NCBI RefSeq assembly: GCF_900580865.1
Contig: NZ_UTBZ01000048.1
Location: 1-64,000 of the forward strand
From: Pseudomonas viridiflava
GTDB taxonomy: Bacteria > Pseudomonadota > Gammaproteobacteria > Pseudomonadales > Pseudomonadaceae
DNA: 64,000 bases
Direction of reading: 5' to 3'
Part shown: positions 60,459-64,000 of the stretch, in pieces
Position numbering within the stretch: position 1 is the stretch's first letter
Layout: each line of letters starts with the position of its first letter
The notes under the pieces: model-generated
What the model was told of the DNA's origin: nothing
The model's database searches: none
What the model saw: only the letters and a program-made list of their open reading frames with translations
Program-made: the position numbers and the translations under genes

Positions 60459-61109
60459 ATGAACCGATTTGCATCCACTGGCCTGCTGACCCTGTGCCTG
60501 TTGAGCCTTGGCATTCAACAAGTCCACGCTCATTCGGCCGATGAACACGCCGGACACAAAGCCCCGGCCAGCAACACCCAAGAACATGCCCAGGTGAAAT
60601 TTGCCAATGTGCCGCTGCTCGACCAGAACGGTAAAACAGTGCGCCTGGAGCAGGATCTGGTGCAGGGCAAAATCGTCGTCATGAGCTTTATCTACACCAG
60701 TTGCACCACGGTGTGCCCGGTGGTCTCGTCGATCATGGGCAAGGTGCAGAAACAACTCGGTGCGCGGGTCGGCGAGGAAGTGCAACTGGTGTCGATCAGC
60801 ATCGACCCGCAGCGCGACGACCCGAAACGCCTGCAGGATTATGCGCGCACCTTCCAGCGCGGGCCGGGCTGGAGCTGGCTGACCGGTTCGCCGCAGTCGA
60901 TCAATGAAACCCTCAAGGGCCTCGGCAGTTTCAGTGGCGACCTGAAAAGTCATCAACCGCTGATCCTCGTCGGCGACGGCGACAGCCGCCACTGGATGCG
61001 CTACTACGGCTTCACTGACCCGGCGCTGCTGGCCAAGGAAGTCGAGAAACTCAGTGGCCTGCGCACTCACGCCAAACACACCGCCATCGCCATGGAGCAA
61101 CAGCCATGA
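60459..61109 (+). CDS. SCO1/SenC-family copper chaperone, copy 1
   Basis: 216 residues, exported (HA-rich N-terminus after IQQVHAHS). The thioredoxin-fold Cu-binding motif is SFIYTSCTTVCPVV (CxxxC) and the later His ligand is in DSRHWMRYYGF. A Cu/redox chaperone for periplasmic copper enzymes, here probably the multicopper oxidase. It overlaps the next gene by 4 bp. Confidence 0.92.
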   Translation: MNRFASTGLLTLCLLSLGIQQVHAHSADEHAGHKAPASNTQEHAQVKFANVPLLDQNGKTVRLEQDLVQGKIVVMSFIYTSCTTVCPVVSSIMGKVQKQLGARVGEEVQLVSISIDPQRDDPKRLQDYARTFQRGPGWSWLTGSPQSINETLKGLGSFSGDLKSHQPLILVGDGDSRHWMRYYGFTDPALLAKEVEKLSGLRTHAKHTAIAMEQQP

Positions 61110-61726
61110 GACTGCTCGACTGGATCTCCCTGACCGTGTGTTTCTGGATTCTCGGTAACGTCGCGCTGGCCCACGAAGGTCACGTTTCAGAGCCGCCAGC
61201 CGCTGTGGCCGCCGCGCCGGCCAAAGGCACCCACGACGCAAAAACCTGGTTCACCGACACGCCGTTGCAGGATCAAAACGGCGAGACGTTGCGCTTCTAC
61301 AGCGATGCGCTGCAAAACCGCATCGTTCTGCTCAACGTGATCTTCACCAGTTGCAACGATGCCTGCCCGCTGATCACACAAAAGCTCAAGGAAGTCCGCG
61401 AGCTGCTCGGTGACAAGGCGCAGGACATCACCTTCATTTCCCTTACCAGTGACCCGTTGCGCGACACGCCGGCGGTGCTCAAGGCTTACACCTTGAAGCA
61501 GGGTTCCGATGACCCTCATTGGCTTTTTCTTACTGGCGACAAAGCGCAGATGGACCTGGTATTGAGCCGCATCGGCCAGATCGTGCCGACGCCCGAGCAG
61601 CATTCCACGCAATTGATCGTCGGCGATGTCGCCAATAAACGCTGGAGCAAGATCCGTCCCGACGCACCTGCCGCCGCCATTGCCCAGCGCTTGCAGTTGC
61701 TGACAATGCCCGTGGCTGGCCGTTGA
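61106..61726 (+). CDS. SCO1/SenC-family copper chaperone, copy 2
   Basis: 206 residues, exported; the CxxxC motif is FTSCNDACPL. It lacks an obvious equivalent of the RHWMRYYG His of copy 1 (the region reads ANKRWSKIRPD), so it may be a thiol-redox rather than a Cu-loading member. Start coupled to copy 1 through ATGA. Confidence 0.88.
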   Translation: MRLLDWISLTVCFWILGNVALAHEGHVSEPPAAVAAAPAKGTHDAKTWFTDTPLQDQNGETLRFYSDALQNRIVLLNVIFTSCNDACPLITQKLKEVRELLGDKAQDITFISLTSDPLRDTPAVLKAYTLKQGSDDPHWLFLTGDKAQMDLVLSRIGQIVPTPEQHSTQLIVGDVANKRWSKIRPDAPAAAIAQRLQLLTMPVAGR

Positions 61727-61735
61727 GTCCGCGCC

Positions 61736-63286
61736 ATGAACCTGAGCCGCGTCCTCGCCCTGATCCTGCTCGCTGGCGTCAGCCTTGGCGCGAGCGCTGC
61801 GCCGCTGACTTCGGAGGAAGCGGCAGGCAAGCGCCTGTACCGCCAAGGCTTGTCAGCCAGCGGCGAAGCGATCATGGCGCGGGTCGGCGCGGCGGATATG
61901 TTGCTGCCGGCGACCAGCCTGCCGTGCGCCAACTGCCACGGCGCCGATGGCCTCGGGCGACCCGAAGGCGGCTTACGTCCGCCGCCGCTGAACTGGGCAC
62001 GACTGACCAGCGCTTATGGTCAGCAGCAAGTCAACGGGCGCAGCTATCCGGCTTACAGCGAAAGCACGCTAGCCATTGCCATCGAGCAGGGCCGCGACCC
62101 CGGCCACAATCGTCTCGACCCGAGCATGCCGCGCTTTCTGCTGTCGATGAAGGATCAGCGCAATCTCACCGCGTACCTCAAACGTCTCGCCGATGAGCGT
62201 GACCCCGGCCTCGATGCCGAGACCTTGCACCTGGGCACCTTACTGCCCAGCCAAGGCCCGTTGGCCGAGGAGGGCGCGACCGTGGCAGCGGTGCTCAACG
62301 GCAGTGTCGCGCGGATCAATCAGGCTGGCGGCATTCACGGTCGGCAGTTGCGGATGACGGTGATCGATCCCGGCCCGGATCGCGCCAGTGCCGAGCAAGC
62401 CTTGCAGCGATTGATCGAGCAGGAGCAGGTGTTCGCCCTGATCGCGCCGCTGGCGCCGGCCCTCGACAGTGAACTGGGGCCGCGCCTGGAACAGGCCGGC
62501 GTGCCGCTGATCGGCGCCTTGTCGTTGCTTGGGGCGGTGCAGGCCAGTCCGCAGATTTTCGAGCCGTTGCCAGGCTTGCGGGAACAGTTGATCGCGCTGG
62601 CCGACTACGCCACGGCAAGCCTGCGTGTGCTGCAAGGACCGACGTTGATTGCCTATCCCGATGATCCTTCGCAAGCGCAAGCGGCGACAGCCCTCGCGCA
62701 ATATCTACAGGATCACGGCTGGCAGAAAGTCCAACTGCAAGCCTACGACCCGACGGCGGATGCGCTACCGCTGGGTTCGCGCTCGGTGTTCTATCTGGGC
62801 AATGGCGGCGGTTTCAGTCGTCTGGCTACGCGCCTGCAAAGCGCCGGGCAAGTGCCGTATCTGTTCGCCGCCTCAAGCCAGGTGGCCGGCGATCTGCTGC
62901 AAGTCCCTGACGGCTTCACCCGGCGGGTGTTTCTCGCCTATCCGTTCGTGCCCAGCGACTGGACCCAGACCGGACGCATGGCCCTGACACTGCTGCGCGA
63001 AGGCCAGGGCCTCGGCGCCCAGCACGCGGTGCTGCAAGTCGGCGCCTACGCCTCGATGTTGCTGCTCAGCGAAGGCATGAAACAGGCCGGCCGCGACGCC
63101 AGCCGCGAAAAACTGGTGACGGCGCTGGAAGGCCTGCACGACTTCGACACTGGCCTGACCCCGCGCCTGAGTTTCGGCCCCGGACGACGCCTGGGTCTGA
63201 GCGGCGCGCATGTGGTCACCGTGGACTTGCCGGATCAGCGCTTTTATCTGGTCGCACCCTATAAACCGATTGTTGCCAGCCCCTGA
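61736..63286 (+). CDS. Cytochrome c fused to a periplasmic-binding-protein (type 1) domain
   Basis: 516 residues, exported. A c-type heme motif CANCH near residue 64 lies in an N-terminal cytochrome c domain (about 25-150; LPCANCHGADGLGRPEGG, with a possible distal Met in DPSMPRFLLSMKDQ). A branched-chain-amino-acid-type binding fold follows (about 160-510; LGTLLPSQGPLAEEGATVAAVLNGSVARINQAGGIHGRQLRMTVID). The fusion suggests an electron-transfer or sensing protein. It is in the oxidase-SCO operon. Confidence 0.85.
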   Translation: MNLSRVLALILLAGVSLGASAAPLTSEEAAGKRLYRQGLSASGEAIMARVGAADMLLPATSLPCANCHGADGLGRPEGGLRPPPLNWARLTSAYGQQQVNGRSYPAYSESTLAIAIEQGRDPGHNRLDPSMPRFLLSMKDQRNLTAYLKRLADERDPGLDAETLHLGTLLPSQGPLAEEGATVAAVLNGSVARINQAGGIHGRQLRMTVIDPGPDRASAEQALQRLIEQEQVFALIAPLAPALDSELGPRLEQAGVPLIGALSLLGAVQASPQIFEPLPGLREQLIALADYATASLRVLQGPTLIAYPDDPSQAQAATALAQYLQDHGWQKVQLQAYDPTADALPLGSRSVFYLGNGGGFSRLATRLQSAGQVPYLFAASSQVAGDLLQVPDGFTRRVFLAYPFVPSDWTQTGRMALTLLREGQGLGAQHAVLQVGAYASMLLLSEGMKQAGRDASREKLVTALEGLHDFDTGLTPRLSFGPGRRLGLSGAHVVTVDLPDQRFYLVAPYKPIVASP

Positions 63287-63301
63287 ATGGAGGGCCCGAT
63301 C

Positions 63302-64000
63302 ATGAAGCTCACAACGCTGATAATGCTGCTGACCTGCTGGCTGCCGCTGGCGTGGGCCAATAACGAGCCGGCCGTGGCGCGAGTCAATGGCGAGGAGATT
63401 TCCGGGTTTCGCTTCGAGCGTTTCTTCGCCGAATACCTGGAAGATCAGGGCCGCGCCGTGGCGAGCATTCGTAATCCCAAGGCCTACAAACAGCTGCGTC
63501 AGGCGGCGCTGCAAGCGCTGATCGACAAAGAATTGCTGTGGCAGGAAGCGCAAAAGCGCGGGGTGCAGATCGACGATCAAGTGGTGCTTCAGCAAGTCGA
63601 GCAGACCCGCAGTGCCATCGGCGGCACGGATAAATTCGTCCGGCGCTTGCAGGACGCCGGTTTCGATGAGGCGTCCTTCACCGAGTACACCCGCCGCGAA
63701 CTGGCGGCACAGCAGATGTTCGCCGAACTGATCCGCGCCAATACCTTGCAACCCCGCCACCTGTTGATCCGCGTGCCCGCGCAAGCGGATACAGCCACAG
63801 TCGCCGCAGCGCGTCTACGCTTGATGCAAATGCGCGCCTCGATTGTCAGCGGGGCGAGTTTTGCCAGCCAACCGCTGCGTTCACCGTTCGGCTGGCATGT
63901 GATTTATTTGCCGAACCACCTGGAGGCCGCCGATGTCCCAGATTTGCAGGGGCTGGATACAGTCAGGGCACAGCTCGCCCGACAGCAACAGACCCAGGCT
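63302..64000 (+). CDS. SurA/PpiC-like peptidyl-prolyl isomerase, shortened parvulin domain (partial)
   Basis: 233 codons are visible; the frame is open at the window end. A signal peptide (LLTCWLPLAWA), a SurA_N-like helical chaperone domain (about 25-140; ARVNGEEISGFRFERFF ... LRQAALQALIDKELLWQEAQKRGV), then RHLLIRVPAQ, which starts a parvulin fold. GASFASQPLRSPFGWHVIYLP joins the start and end of that fold; the usual central GGDLGW segment seems absent. A periplasmic folding helper for the large oxidase is plausible. Confidence 0.82.
   Translation, partial: MKLTTLIMLLTCWLPLAWANNEPAVARVNGEEISGFRFERFFAEYLEDQGRAVASIRNPKAYKQLRQAALQALIDKELLWQEAQKRGVQIDDQVVLQQVEQTRSAIGGTDKFVRRLQDAGFDEASFTEYTRRELAAQQMFAELIRANTLQPRHLLIRVPAQADTATVAAARLRLMQMRASIVSGASFASQPLRSPFGWHVIYLPNHLEAADVPDLQGLDTVRAQLARQQQTQA

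Overview
The window looks like chromosomal DNA of a Pseudomonas of the fluorescens group. Gene density and GC content are high, the intergenic REP palindromes are of the fluorescens type (core GTGGGAGCGAGC...GCTCGCGAA), and the gene families are typical of that group: uronate dehydrogenase, KdgM-type porin, a DUF6124-like small gene with its leader, and a giant manganese-oxidase-type multicopper oxidase. No plasmid, prophage or CRISPR feature is visible. The only mobile-element trace is the last 31 codons of an IS110-family transposase at the left edge, apparently inserted in a REP palindrome.

Region 1 (about 0.3-15.8 kb) is a pectin/galacturonate utilisation locus. It holds a secreted pectate lyase, a FadR-type GntR regulator, an SMP-30 lactonase, uronate dehydrogenase, a KdgM-type porin, an enolase-superfamily sugar-acid enzyme, and a complete peptide/opine-type (family 5) ABC transporter with two paralogous binding proteins. 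A small tautomerase of the CHMI family and a PehX-like exo-polygalacturonase with an FN3 domain end the locus. Three copies of a TTGTCGTACAA-like palindrome lie in its two divergent intergenic regions and probably bind the GntR protein.

Region 2 (16.1-23.0 kb) is an RNA-repair locus. The CARF-AAA+ activator RtcR is divergent from a sigma-54 promoter that drives rsr (TROVE/Ro60-like), rtcB, an RlaP-like nucleotidyltransferase and rtcA. The 336-bp gap between rsr and rtcB folds into three consecutive Y-RNA-like elements that share the same internal-loop motif. The third carries a T-arm followed by a D-arm, a permuted tRNA mimic.

Region 3 (23-48.8 kb) is mixed housekeeping and accessory DNA. 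It contains a VOC protein, an ABC exporter half, an alpha/beta hydrolase, and an MFS transporter plus quinone oxidoreductase divergent from a LysR gene. Pirin and a GlxA-type regulator follow. Two convergent, overlapping wHTH-ATPase paralogues come next, one truncated and the other carrying an in-frame REP pair. The rest is an AraC protein, an MBL hydrolase, LysR proteins, a DUF6124-type pseudogene with an apparently structured leader, a DoxX/ABM/amidohydrolase/YcaC cluster, a tandem repeat with terminal inverted repeats, an MscS-cNMP channel and an HSL-type esterase.

Region 4 (49-64 kb) looks like a manganese-oxidation/secretion cluster. It has a glycine-rich exported protein, gspF and gspG, a lytic transglycosylase, a 1943-residue multicopper oxidase and, after a REP cluster, an exported beta-propeller protein, two SCO1/SenC copper chaperones, a cytochrome c-periplasmic-binding-protein fusion and a SurA/PpiC-like chaperone cut by the window end. 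Sigma-54 -24/-12 elements precede the transglycosylase and the oxidase, each near a GGGGnATnTCCCCC palindrome, suggesting a shared enhancer-binding activator. Functions are inferred from motifs and family memory; no search was run.
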